NCBI RefSeq assembly: GCF_934660935.1
Contig: NZ_CAKUIH010000003.1
Location: 130,800 to 194,799 of the forward strand
Direction: 5' to 3'
Length of the DNA: 64,000 nucleotides
Source: an uncultured Parolsenella sp.
Lineage (GTDB): Bacteria > Actinomycetota > Coriobacteriia > Coriobacteriales > Atopobiaceae
Below are positions 8,074 through 16,363 of this stretch, piece after piece (positions within the stretch are counted from its first letter, which is position 1; the number at the start of each line of letters is the position of its first letter). A model generated the notes under the pieces. That model worked only from the letters and a program-made list of their open reading frames with translations, was not told the origin of the DNA and did no database searches. The position numbers were made by a program, and so were the translations under genes.

Positions 8074-10029
8074 TTACAGCGAGTCGACGTACTCCGACTG
8101 CTGGGCCTTCTTGGCCGAGCGGATGAGGAACTCCTCGTTCGTCGCCGTAGCGCGGAGACTCTTGACGAGAGAAGCCTCGGCACGCTCGATGTTGTTCATG
8201 TTCGCGAGGATGCGACGGAGGCCCCAGACGAACGGCTGGAGATCCGCATCAATGAGCAGGTCCTCGTTGCGCGTGCCGGAGGCAACCGGATCGATTGCCG
8301 GGAAGATGCGCTTGTCGGCAAGCTCGCGGTCGAGCTTGAGCTCCATGTTGCCGGTGCCCTTGAACTCCTCGAAGATGACCTCGTCCATCTTGGAGCCAGT
8401 CTCGACAAGGGCGGAGGCGAGGATGGTCAGGGAGCCACCGTTCTCGATGTTGCGCGCCGCGCCGAGGAACTTCTTGGGCGGGTAGAGCGCCGCGGAGTCA
8501 ACGCCGCCGGACAGGATGCGGCCGCTTGCGGGAGCAGCGAGGTTGTAGGCGCGGGCAAGGCGCGTGATGGAGTCGAGGACGACCACGACGTCGCGGCCCA
8601 TCTCGACCAGGCGCTTCGCGCGCTCGATTACGAGCTCGGAGACCATGGTGTGGTTCTCGGCAGGCATGTCGAACGTCGAGGCAACGACATCGCCCCTGAT
8701 GGAGCGCTGCATGTCAGTAACCTCTTCGGGGCGCTCGTCGACAAGCAGGCAGATGAGATAGACCTCGGGGTTGTTGGCGGCGATGGACTCGCAGATGCGC
8801 TTGAGCACCGTGGTCTTGCCGGCCTTGGGCGGGCTCACGATTAGGCCGCGCTGGCCCTTGCCGATAGGAGCCACGAGGTCAATGGCGCGACCGGTGATGG
8901 AGTCACGGCCGTGCTCCATGCGAAGGCGCTCGTTGGGATAGACGGGCGTGAGGTCGCGGAAGCGCGGGCGCGAGCGAACAAGCTCGGGCTCGAGACCATT
9001 GACCGTGGCGATCTTGTAAAGCGCGGGGTACTTGTCGTTGGGACGGCTCGGGCGAACGGTTCCCTCAATCCAGTCGCCACGACGAAGGCCCATGTGCTTG
9101 ATCATCTGCTGGGGAACGAAGGCGTCGTCGTCGCCGGCCATATAGTTGCCGGTACGAACGAAGCCATAGCCTTCGCCCGTGATGTCAAGCACGCCGGCGA
9201 CGTCGCGGAAGCCCTCGGCACGCGCGGCGGCAACGTAGACCGCCTCAGCGAGCTGGGCCTTGCGGATGCCCACGTACTCAACGCCGAGGTTAACCGCCTC
9301 GCGACGCAGCTCTGCCACGAGCATGGAGGCGGCACGCTCGCGAGAGAGCGTGGGACCGCCGTTGTTGTTGCCCGCGTTGTTGCCGTTGTTGTTGTGACGG
9401 TTGCGGCGACGGTTGTTGCCGCCATTGTTGTTCTGGAACTGGCGCTGGCCCTGCGCGTTCTGCTTGTCGGCACCGCGGCCCGGGCGAACGTCGCGGCGGT
9501 CGCGCTGATAGCCGCGCTGCTGCTTGTCAGCGTTCTGGCCGCTTGCCTGCGAAGAGGCGTTCTGGCCTCCCTCGGACGCAGGGGCGGAAGCCTGGTCACG
9601 GTCCTTGCGGGCGCGCGAGCGACGACGCTTGAACGCGCCTTCGTCACCGGCAGCGTCAGTCCTGGGGGCGACGTCGGCTTTGGGAGCGGCATCCGCCTTG
9701 GGAGTGACGGGCGCCTTCTGCGCGGTGTCGACCTTGGCGGCGTGGGCCCTGGATGCGTCATCAGCCTTGGCGGCGCGGACCTTGGGAGCGGAGTCGGCCT
9801 TGGATGGCGCCTCGCCCTTGGCCGAATCGGCCTTGGCGGCGCGAGCCTTGGTGGCACGGGCCTTGGGAGCGTCGGCCTTCGGGGCGGCATCAGTCTTCTG
9901 AGCGGCAGGGGCCTTAGCAGCAGCGTCGCCCTTAGACGAGGCAGAAGCCTCCTGGACGGCATCGGCCTTGCGCGCGCGAGGACGGCGGCGCTTTGGTGCC
10001 TGCGGAATCTCGTTGTTTTCTTCTGTCAC
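8074..10029 (-). CDS. rho: Transcription termination factor Rho
   Basis: Hexameric RNA-dependent ATPase that terminates transcription. The 651-residue protein is longer than the roughly 420-residue enterobacterial form. Residues 1 to about 280 are a low-complexity extension, first Ala/Lys-rich repeats (KADAAPKAD-like), then an Arg/Asn/Gly/Gln tract, as in many actinobacterial Rho proteins. The conserved part has the RNA-binding DITGEGYGFVR region, the P-loop SPPKAGKTT, the Walker B region VVVVLDSITRLARAYN and the DERPEEVTDM Q-loop area. GTG 10029 is chosen (AAGGG upstream, MTEENNE start); the frame continues to 10284 without conservation. Confidence 0.95.
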   Translation of the reverse strand: MTEENNEIPQAPKRRRPRARKADAVQEASASSKGDAAAKAPAAQKTDAAPKADAPKARATKARAAKADSAKGEAPSKADSAPKVRAAKADDASRAHAAKVDTAQKAPVTPKADAAPKADVAPRTDAAGDEGAFKRRRSRARKDRDQASAPASEGGQNASSQASGQNADKQQRGYQRDRRDVRPGRGADKQNAQGQRQFQNNNGGNNRRRNRHNNNGNNAGNNNGGPTLSRERAASMLVAELRREAVNLGVEYVGIRKAQLAEAVYVAAARAEGFRDVAGVLDITGEGYGFVRTGNYMAGDDDAFVPQQMIKHMGLRRGDWIEGTVRPSRPNDKYPALYKIATVNGLEPELVRSRPRFRDLTPVYPNERLRMEHGRDSITGRAIDLVAPIGKGQRGLIVSPPKAGKTTVLKRICESIAANNPEVYLICLLVDERPEEVTDMQRSIRGDVVASTFDMPAENHTMVSELVIERAKRLVEMGRDVVVVLDSITRLARAYNLAAPASGRILSGGVDSAALYPPKKFLGAARNIENGGSLTILASALVETGSKMDEVIFEEFKGTGNMELKLDRELADKRIFPAIDPVASGTRNEDLLIDADLQPFVWGLRRILANMNNIERAEASLVKSLRATATNEEFLIRSAKKAQQSEYVDSL

Positions 10030-10346
10030 GTGGGTGACCCTTCGAATCGGGCGAACTCGTCGCCTCCCACCCCACGCTGCTAACGCGGCATTGTCCTGCG
10101 AAAGTAAAGCCTGAGGTTGGGGAAATAGTGGGCGCCGCAAAAGCGCGGCACAACGTAGGCTTAAAGGCCTGATTTTCTCGACTATAACACTCGTCACAGT
10201 ATCGTGCGAGCAAAACGTTACTTCACCGGCGTCCGGCATTAGTTCGCGTCCAAGCGATGCGATCGGCAGCCAGTTGATCCCCACCGCACAAGCATGAGTT
10301 GAGCGTCAGTCACGCAGCAGAATCGCAAGCGCACCCATGCGCGCCC

Positions 10347-10386
10347 CAAACAAAGACGCCCGCCGGGACAACTCCCAGCGGGCGCC
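10347..10386 (-). terminator. Intrinsic terminator of argS
   Basis: GCCCGCCGGGA (10358-10368) and TCCCAGCGGGC (10372-10382) pair nearly perfectly. The minus strand continues GTCTTTGTTTGG. It lies about 30 bases after the argS stop. Confidence 0.8.
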
Positions 10387-10414
10387 AAGCAATCTATCTA
10401 GCGAACGTCACGCG

Positions 10415-12256
10415 CTACATACGCTCCGGAGCAGAGACGCCGATGAGCGAGAGCGTGAGCGCAAGCACGCGACGGGCGGCATCGCACGCGGCAAGGCGGG
10501 CCTTCGAAACGGCCTCGTCGACCGGACGGCCCTCGCTCGGCAGCACCTGGCAGGCGGTGTAGAACGAGTGGAAGCTACCAGCGAGCTCCTGCGCGTAGTG
10601 CGTGAGGCGGAACGGCGCACGGTCACGGGCGCAGCTCTCGACCAGGTCGCCAAACTCGCCGAGCTTACGCGCGAGGGCGGCCTCGGTGGGATCGGTGAGG
10701 ACGGAGAGGTCGCAGTCGATCGGGCAGGCGCGAGAGGCAATCTCGTCCATGCCGAGCTCGGCGGCCTCCTCAGCGGTGACGCCGGCGGCGCGGCGCAGGA
10801 TCGAGCAGATGCGGGCGTGGGCGTACTGGACGTAGTACACCGGGTTGGTGTTGTCCTGGCGCTTCACGGCCTCGATGTCGAAGTCGATCATCTGGTTGGA
10901 GCTCTTGGAGACGAGCGTGAAGCGCGTGGCGTCAGCGCCCACCTCGTCGAGCAGCTCGCGCAGCGGGACCATCGTGCCCTTACGCTTGCTCATCCTGACG
11001 GGCTGGCCGTTGCGCAGCAGGTTCACGAGCTGGCCGAGAAGGACCTCAAACTTACCCTCGTAACCGAGGGCATCAGTCGCGGCGCGCACGCGGGCGATAT
11101 AGCCGTGGTGGTCGGCGCCCCAGACGTCGATGACGTGGTCGACGCGCTCGTACTTGTTCCAGTGATAGGCGACGTCAGAAGCGAAGTAGGTGTAGGCGCC
11201 GTCAGCCTTCACGAGGACGCGGTCCTTGTCGTCGCCAAAGTCAGTGGAGCGGAACCAGAGGGCGTCGTCCTTCTCGTAGAGGTAACCCTGCTCGCGCAGG
11301 CGGGCGAAGGCGCGGTCGACGGCGCTCGTGCCGCTCGCGTCCTTCTCATACAGGGAGCGCTCGCTGAACCACACGTCAAAGCTGGTGCGCATGTCGTCGC
11401 AGGTCTGGCGGATGTCCTCGAGCATGAGCTTGTAGCCGCGCTCGCGGAAGGAGGTCATGCGCTCGGAGGCGTCGGCGTCGACCCAGCGGGTGCCGTCAGC
11501 CTCCATGAAGTGGGCGGCAAGGTCGATGATGTAGTCTCCGCCGTAAGAGTCAGCGCCGAGGGACTCGCGGAAGGCGTCCATGTAGGGATGGCTCTCGGGG
11601 TGCTCGTCAGCCTCGTCAGAGACGAAGGCGGCCCAGTCGGCGATGAGGGCCTCGTGGGCGGCGTGGGCGTCGACGCCCTTCTCGTCCATGATCCGGGCGA
11701 GCTGGAGATAGCGCGCGGACACCGAGTTGCCAAAGGTGTTCATCTGGTTGCCGTGGTCATTCACGTAGTACTCGCGCTCGACCTCGTAACCGGCGTGGTC
11801 GAGAACGCGGGCGAGGGAGTCGCCGAGCGCGGCCCAACGGCCATGGCCGATGTGCAGCGGACCAACGGGGTTAGCGGAGACGTACTCGACCTGGACGCGC
11901 TGACCAGCACCGAGGTCAGAGCGGCCAAAGTCCTCGCCCTGCTCGCGCACGGTGCGGAAGATCTCGTTACCGGCGGCGACGGAAAGGTAGATGTTCACGA
12001 AGCCCGGGCCAGCGACCTCGACGCGATCGATCTCCGGAGCCTCGGGGAGGTGGGCGGCGATGGCCTCGGCGATCGCGCGGGGCGCCATGTGGGCGACCTT
12101 GGCGCTGCGGAGGGCGACGGTGCTCGTCCAATCGCCGTTCGCGGAATCCGCGGGGCGCTCGAGGCCGAGGTCCGCCACCTCGAACTCAGGCAGCTCGCCT
12201 GCAGACTGTGCCTCGGCCAGTGCAGCCCTGACCAGCTTCTCGATCGTCTCGACCAC
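10415..12256 (-). CDS. argS: Arginyl-tRNA synthetase
   Basis: Class I synthetase charging tRNA-Arg. The 613-residue product shows an N-terminal Add1-type domain, the HIGH motif as GPLHIGHGRWAALGD, the KMSKS-like segment VRMSKRKGTM and the C-terminal anticodon-binding DALR domain (HYAQELAGSFHSFYT). GTG 12256 is chosen because GGAAGGA lies about 6 bases upstream; a TTG at 12271 would add five residues but overlaps that ribosome-binding site. It sits downstream of pncB with a 146-base gap. Confidence 0.96.
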   Translation of the reverse strand: MVETIEKLVRAALAEAQSAGELPEFEVADLGLERPADSANGDWTSTVALRSAKVAHMAPRAIAEAIAAHLPEAPEIDRVEVAGPGFVNIYLSVAAGNEIFRTVREQGEDFGRSDLGAGQRVQVEYVSANPVGPLHIGHGRWAALGDSLARVLDHAGYEVEREYYVNDHGNQMNTFGNSVSARYLQLARIMDEKGVDAHAAHEALIADWAAFVSDEADEHPESHPYMDAFRESLGADSYGGDYIIDLAAHFMEADGTRWVDADASERMTSFRERGYKLMLEDIRQTCDDMRTSFDVWFSERSLYEKDASGTSAVDRAFARLREQGYLYEKDDALWFRSTDFGDDKDRVLVKADGAYTYFASDVAYHWNKYERVDHVIDVWGADHHGYIARVRAATDALGYEGKFEVLLGQLVNLLRNGQPVRMSKRKGTMVPLRELLDEVGADATRFTLVSKSSNQMIDFDIEAVKRQDNTNPVYYVQYAHARICSILRRAAGVTAEEAAELGMDEIASRACPIDCDLSVLTDPTEAALARKLGEFGDLVESCARDRAPFRLTHYAQELAGSFHSFYTACQVLPSEGRPVDEAVSKARLAACDAARRVLALTLSLIGVSAPERM

Positions 12257-12275
12257 GATGCGTCCTTCCAACGTG

Positions 12276-12300
12276 CGCGCGGCCCCAAAGCGGGGCCGCG
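12276..12300 (-). other. Strong GC hairpin in the argS leader
   Basis: CGCGGCCCC pairs perfectly across a 4-5 base loop at 12276-12300, about 20 bases before the argS start codon. No T-run follows, so it is not an intrinsic terminator; it could influence argS translation or transcript stability (inference). Confidence 0.5.
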
Positions 12301-12402
12301 AATTAACATTTCGTGCCGTAAAGCGGCTATGAGTGTAGCAAAAGCGAGCCTGGGGAACGTCACCAGGCGCGAGGTCCTCGACGCAACTTGCCAGGCAGCG
12401 TC

Positions 12403-13887
12403 CTAGCGAATGGGCGACGAGGCAATACGCTCCTCGCGTGCGAGCCTCACGCGCAGCGCGGCGAGGTTGTCCTCGACGCCCACGGGATAGAGCTGCGGGT
12501 TCAGGAAGCGCTTCACCGCCGGGTCGAGACGCATGAGCGCCTCACGGCAGGCGCGGCGAGACTCCGCGAGCGTCGGCCTCTCGCCGATACCACGGCCGTC
12601 CTCCACCATCTGAACGAGGAGGTCGCGCCCCTCGTAGGCACCAAAGTCATAGCCGACCTCGGAGTCGGTCACGTTCACGGCGAGGGCACAGTTGGTCCCG
12701 GCTATCGTCTCGTCATAGATGACGTCGCCCACGGGGCAGCCGGAGCCATCGACGAAGCGCTTGACCTGTTGGATGCCAGGGATGGTGCGCTTATAGGCAA
12801 CCTCGGACAGCTTCATCGTGGGACGCCACTCCGCCTCGCCCGCCTTGCGTACGGCAGCAAGCTTGTACACGCCACCAAGGGAGGGCTGGGGGTCGCACGT
12901 GGCGAGCTTGGTACCCACGCCAAACGAGTCAATCGGCGCACCCTGGGCGAACAGGGACTGGATTGTGTACTCGTCGAGGTCATTCGAGACGGAGATCTTC
13001 ACGTAGGGCAGACCAGCCGCGTCAAAGGCCTCGCGCGCGTACTTGGAGAGCTTGGCGAGATCGCCCGAGTCGATGCGGATGGCCGCGAGGCGCTCGCCGG
13101 CGGCCTCCATCTCCTTGGCGACGGTGATCGCGTTCTCGATACCCTGGCGAACGTCGTACGTATCGACGAGCAGGACGCAGTTCTTCGGCATGGAGCGCGC
13201 GAAGGCGCGGAAGGCCTCGAGCTCGGACGGGAAGGCCATCACCCAGGAGTGGGCGTGGGTGCCGAAGACCGGAATGCCGTAGATCTTGCCGGCAAGGCAG
13301 TTGGAGGTCGAGTTGGCACCACCCACGAACGACGCGCGCGCGACGGCGAGGCCGCCATCCGGGCCCTGCGCGCGGCGCAGGCCAAAGTCTGACACGGCAT
13401 GGCCCTCGGCCGCCTGGACGACGCGCGCGGTCTTGGTGGCCACGAGGGTCTGGAAGTTCACGAGGTTGAGCAGCGCCGTCTCGATGAGCTGGCACGCCGC
13501 CATGGAGCCCTGCACGCGCACGAGCGGCTCGCGCGGGAACACGACCTCGCCCTCCGGCACGGCCCAGACGTCGAGGTCGGGCGTGAACTCGGCGAGCCAG
13601 TCGAGGAAGCCCTGCTTGAACATCGCGCCGCCGCCGGGAGCCTGGATGCTCGCGAGGTAGGCGATGTCCTCGGGCGTATAGCGGAAGTTCTCAACAAGCT
13701 CGGCGATCTGGCCCGTGCCGCACGCTACGGCATAGCCGCCGTCAAACGGGGCGTCACGGAAGAAGACGGTGAAGCACGCCTCCGCGTCCATGAGGCCGCT
13801 CTCCCAGAATCCCTGGGCCATCGTAAGCTCATAGAGGTCCGTGTTAAGAGACACATCAGTGGGCTTGGTTACGTCGGTGAGAGACAT
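12403..13887 (-). CDS. pncB: Nicotinate phosphoribosyltransferase
   Basis: Converts nicotinate and PRPP to nicotinate mononucleotide in NAD salvage. The 494-residue protein begins with the family signature LNTDLYELTMAQGFWESG and contains the FGLRRAQGPDGG and GTHAHSWVMAF segments and the RIDSGDLAKLSKYARE motif of NAPRTase. ATG 13887 is preceded by GGGGAGGG at good spacing. The length fits the bacterial long form. It probably heads its own transcript, with argS downstream. Confidence 0.95.
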   Translation of the reverse strand: MSLTDVTKPTDVSLNTDLYELTMAQGFWESGLMDAEACFTVFFRDAPFDGGYAVACGTGQIAELVENFRYTPEDIAYLASIQAPGGGAMFKQGFLDWLAEFTPDLDVWAVPEGEVVFPREPLVRVQGSMAACQLIETALLNLVNFQTLVATKTARVVQAAEGHAVSDFGLRRAQGPDGGLAVARASFVGGANSTSNCLAGKIYGIPVFGTHAHSWVMAFPSELEAFRAFARSMPKNCVLLVDTYDVRQGIENAITVAKEMEAAGERLAAIRIDSGDLAKLSKYAREAFDAAGLPYVKISVSNDLDEYTIQSLFAQGAPIDSFGVGTKLATCDPQPSLGGVYKLAAVRKAGEAEWRPTMKLSEVAYKRTIPGIQQVKRFVDGSGCPVGDVIYDETIAGTNCALAVNVTDSEVGYDFGAYEGRDLLVQMVEDGRGIGERPTLAESRRACREALMRLDPAVKRFLNPQLYPVGVEDNLAALRVRLAREERIASSPIR

Positions 13888-13962
13888 GCGCCCTCCCCTT
13901 TCGTCTGGCGCCCTGACGGCGCGGTTTGGGTCCTTGCACCACGGCTGGCGCGGAGGGTTGCC

Positions 13963-14277
13963 CTAATTGGTGATGAGTCCGCCGCCGACAACCTGCACGA
14001 CAAACCAAGCGATAAGCAGCGCTACGAAAAGGAGCACGAGCTTCTGGGCGAGGGGCATCTTGAGATCCTCATCAGGCTCCATGTACTCGCGGGCGCGCTC
14101 TCGCCTCGCGGCATCGCGGGCATCCGCATCCGCCTCGGCCTGCTCGGCACGAAGACGCTCGAGCTCGGCCTTCTGGGCCGCGGCCTGGGCGGCATTCTCG
14201 CGCGCGGCCTTCTCGGCGCGAAGGCGCTCGAGCTCGGCGCGCTCCTCGTCAGTGAGGGGGGCCTGTTCGTCTGCCAT
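13963..14277 (-). CDS. Small coiled-coil protein with C-terminal membrane anchor
   Basis: 104 residues: a highly charged Ala/Glu/Arg coiled coil with an internal repeat of the type ELERLRAE (about residues 15-20 and 38-45), then a single hydrophobic span KLVLLFVALLIAWFVVQVVG near the C-terminus. ATG 14277 has AAAGGAG 6 bases upstream. No family recognised; the layout (cytoplasmic coil, tail anchor) resembles the larger 31577-33067 protein in miniature. It lies 75 bases upstream of pncB on the same strand. Confidence 0.75.
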   Translation of the reverse strand: MADEQAPLTDEERAELERLRAEKAARENAAQAAAQKAELERLRAEQAEADADARDAARRERAREYMEPDEDLKMPLAQKLVLLFVALLIAWFVVQVVGGGLITN

Positions 14278-14371
14278 GTGAACTCCTTTGCGAGTCTTCA
14301 TCAATCCTAGAGAGTCTATCCCTTTTGGGCATGGCTCAGTCCGTCAAGGGCAAGGACGCGAATGCCGGCAG

Positions 14372-14503
14372 CTAGCCCGCGAGCTCCGGGCCCCGGGTCA
14401 GGCCACTAGTCCACGAGCCCAACCCCGATGCGGGCCACTAGCCCGCAAGTTCCGGTCCCGGCGCGGGCCACTAGCCCGCAAGCTCCGGGCCCTCGACTCC
14501 AGT
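14372..14503. repeat. Four tandem copies (32-34 nt) of the radical SAM gene 3' end
   Basis: The CTAG containing the radical SAM stop codon (14471) recurs at 14438, 14406 and 14372, each within a degenerate copy of the last 33 bases of that gene (GGCCACTAGCCCGC...CTCCGGG). The three outer copies are untranslated. Confidence 0.8.
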
Positions 14504-15412
14504 CGCGTCGAACGCGGGCACGAAGCTCTCCGAGACCGTACCTCCCTGCTGCCACCACATGCGTTCGAAGCCCAGGTCGTCGGCATGATCGAGCACAACC
14601 TCGTACTCGTCGTCGCCTAGCGCGCGGGCGAGGTCTCCCCCGCGCTCGCGGCACGCTGCGTTGGGCGTGTACTGGTTCATGACGGAGAGGTCCGCCTCGT
14701 TGCCACAGATGTCCCAGACACGGTCGAGGACCGCAAGCGAGTCATCCACGTGACCCGGCAGGACGAGATGGCGCACGATGATGCCGCGAAGTATCCTGCC
14801 ATCCTCGCCGAGCGAGCGACCCCCGCGCGAGCGCGTGATCTCGAGCATTTCCTTGAGCGCCGCCGCCGCGACCTCCGGATAATCGCCAGCGACAGAGAGC
14901 GCACGGGCGAGCGCCGGGTCCGCATACTTGAAGTCCGTCAGCCATACGTCGACGACCTGGGCGAGGAGACGAACGGTCTCCACCGTCTCGTAGCCGCCGG
15001 TGTTGCAGAGGATGGGCACCGTGAGGCCCGCCTTCCGTGCGGCCTTTGCCGCCTCGACGACCTGCGGAGCAAAGTGGCCGGGCGTGACGAGGTTGATGTT
15101 GAGCGCGCCCTGGGACTCGAGCTCGAGCATCATCTGGGCGAGGCGCGCGACGCTCACGTCAATGCCGAAGTTGCCGGCGCTGATCTCCGCATTCTGGCAG
15201 AAGACGCAGCGCAGGGTGCAGCCGGAGAAGAAGATGGCGCCGCTGCCCGCCTCACCCGACACGGGAGGCTCCTCCCAGAAGTGAAGTGCGGAGCGAGCCA
15301 CGCGCAGGGTCGAGGTCGCTCCACACGCACCGCGGGCTCCCTCCGCCCTGTGAGCCCCGCAGGCACGCGGACAAAGGCGACACGTCTCATATTCTCGCGG
15401 CATCTCGGCCAT
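14471..15412 (-). CDS. Radical SAM protein of the PflX type (COG1313-like)
   Basis: 313 residues. The N-terminal CRLCPRACGAHR segment followed by GACG, and the radical SAM [4Fe-4S] motif CTLRCVFCQN (Cys-x3-Cys-x2-Cys), match PflX-type proteins related to pyruvate-formate-lyase activases; their substrate is not established. Start: ATG 15412 (MAEMPREYETC) is chosen because GAGGGGAGAGG lies just upstream. ATG 15430 and open frame to 15646 exist, but the latter runs into tRNA-Ala. The gene end is the unit of a tandem repeat found just downstream. Confidence 0.85.
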   Translation of the reverse strand: MAEMPREYETCRLCPRACGAHRAEGARGACGATSTLRVARSALHFWEEPPVSGEAGSGAIFFSGCTLRCVFCQNAEISAGNFGIDVSVARLAQMMLELESQGALNINLVTPGHFAPQVVEAAKAARKAGLTVPILCNTGGYETVETVRLLAQVVDVWLTDFKYADPALARALSVAGDYPEVAAAALKEMLEITRSRGGRSLGEDGRILRGIIVRHLVLPGHVDDSLAVLDRVWDICGNEADLSVMNQYTPNAACRERGGDLARALGDDEYEVVLDHADDLGFERMWWQQGGTVSESFVPAFDATGVEGPELAG

Positions 15413-15565
15413 AGCCTCTCCCCTCGTCATGTGCCGGGCGTCCGCACGGCGGCGGAGCCGGCGCGTCACGACATCCCATGCCGGGCGTCCGTGCGGTGGC
15501 AGCCCGCATCTGGCCGGCATCGAACGACAAGCGCCACGCGAGGCGCGCTCGAATGACGTGCGCAT

Positions 15566-15598
15566 ACAAAAAGAGCGGACCACATCGTGGCCCGCTCG
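15566..15598 (-). terminator. Intrinsic terminator after tRNA-Ala (CGC)
   Basis: GAGCGG-ACCAC pairs with GTGG-CCCGCTC at 15573-15597 and is followed on the minus strand by TTTTTGTATG. It lies directly after the tRNA. Confidence 0.85.
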
Positions 15599-15606
15599 AC
15601 AATTCC

Positions 15607-15682
15607 TGGTGGAGACGAAGGGAATCGAACCCTCGGCCTCTGCCATGCGACGGCAGCGCTCTCCCAGCTGAGCTACGTCCCC
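15607..15682 (-). tRNA. tRNA-Ala (CGC)
   Basis: The minus strand forms a full cloverleaf with acceptor GGGGACG/CGTCTCC, giving the G3:U70 pair that identifies alanine tRNAs. The anticodon loop is GTCGCAT (anticodon CGC, codon GCG). CCA is encoded at 15607-15609. Confidence 0.97.
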
Positions 15683-15949
15683 AGGCGCGTTTGCGCGTTG
15701 GTTATTGTACCGTGCTTGCCCCGTCTGTCAAACGAGAATCTCGCAAGAATGAAAGATTGCATGGCGAGGACGTAGAAAGCCCCGCCGTGTAACGTGGATT
15801 ATCTCGAATGGGGCGCGAGTCATCCGCGGCATAGGCGCCACGCGTGATGCCGGTCTACTCCGCGCGTGATAGCACTCCTGCCGCGCGTGGCACCACCATA
15901 GATAAGCGGCGCGTAAAAACAACGTCGCTCCCCGCAGGTGCGATAATGA

Positions 15950-16090
15950 ACCCACCTCTCAAAAGGTGGGTGCCCTCACCGGCTGTTCCGCCTTCCTCAA
16001 CAACGGAGGATGCCCGTACTGAGCCTGGTATATGGGCTCCCAGGAAACGCTTGTCGGTTCACCCAGTTTGCCCTGCGGGGAGCTGACACC
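15950..16090 (-). ncRNA. Candidate structured RNA, possibly 6S-like
   Basis: On the minus strand about 140 bases fold into a rod. The 5' end GGTGTC (16090-16085) pairs with GGGCACC near 15970, and further in CAGCT and CCGC pair with AGCCG and GCGG near 15985. The closing stem is followed by a 7-bp hairpin (CCCACCT and AGGTGGG, 15951-15969) and TTCATTAT, a plausible terminator. A promoter-like pair lies directly upstream. The long closing stem with a central open region resembles 6S RNA, but I cannot confirm the family by eye and the element is short for it. There is no ORF. Confidence 0.45.
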
Positions 16091-16093
16091 TTC

Positions 16094-16122
16094 ACTATAC
16101 CGAAGCCATTTATCGGTTCCAG
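16094..16122 (-). promoter_or_regulatory. Promoter candidate for the structured RNA
   Basis: On the minus strand CTGGAA (16122-16117) and TATAGT (16099-16094) are separated by exactly 17 bases and lead into the proposed RNA 5' end. Confidence 0.45.
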
Positions 16123-16179
16123 TCTTGACATGAGATTAACCTGCTCTCCGAGATTGCGTCTTAGGGACGCGCGCCAACG

Positions 16180-16363
16180 CAGAGCTGGTATCATAGGTAG
16201 TTACTGTGCCGTAACAATCTGCGGCGCACTCACGGGGCGGCAACCGCCCCGCTTCAACGTGACCGGCGCATCCGTCGGTCGAAGCACCCGGCGATCTGCC
16301 GGGCAACGGATACGAATACCCTCGCGCGCGGCATGCCGCCCGCAGGTTTGAAAGGCTACTCGC
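16180..16363 (+). other. Structured leader upstream of the GT4 transferase gene
   Basis: The leader holds three short hairpins in series: GGGGCGG/CCGCCCC (16236-16252), ACCG/CGGT around 16262-16279 and CCCGGC/GCCGGG around 16289-16305. A TATCAT (about 16188) is a weak -10 candidate. None has a clear T-run. Confidence 0.35.

Noticed and set aside
15940..16110. Structured RNA on the plus strand using GATAAT at 15942
   Set aside because: No acceptable -35 at the right distance, and the hairpin would then lie before the rod. The minus strand has promoter, stem and terminator in the right order.
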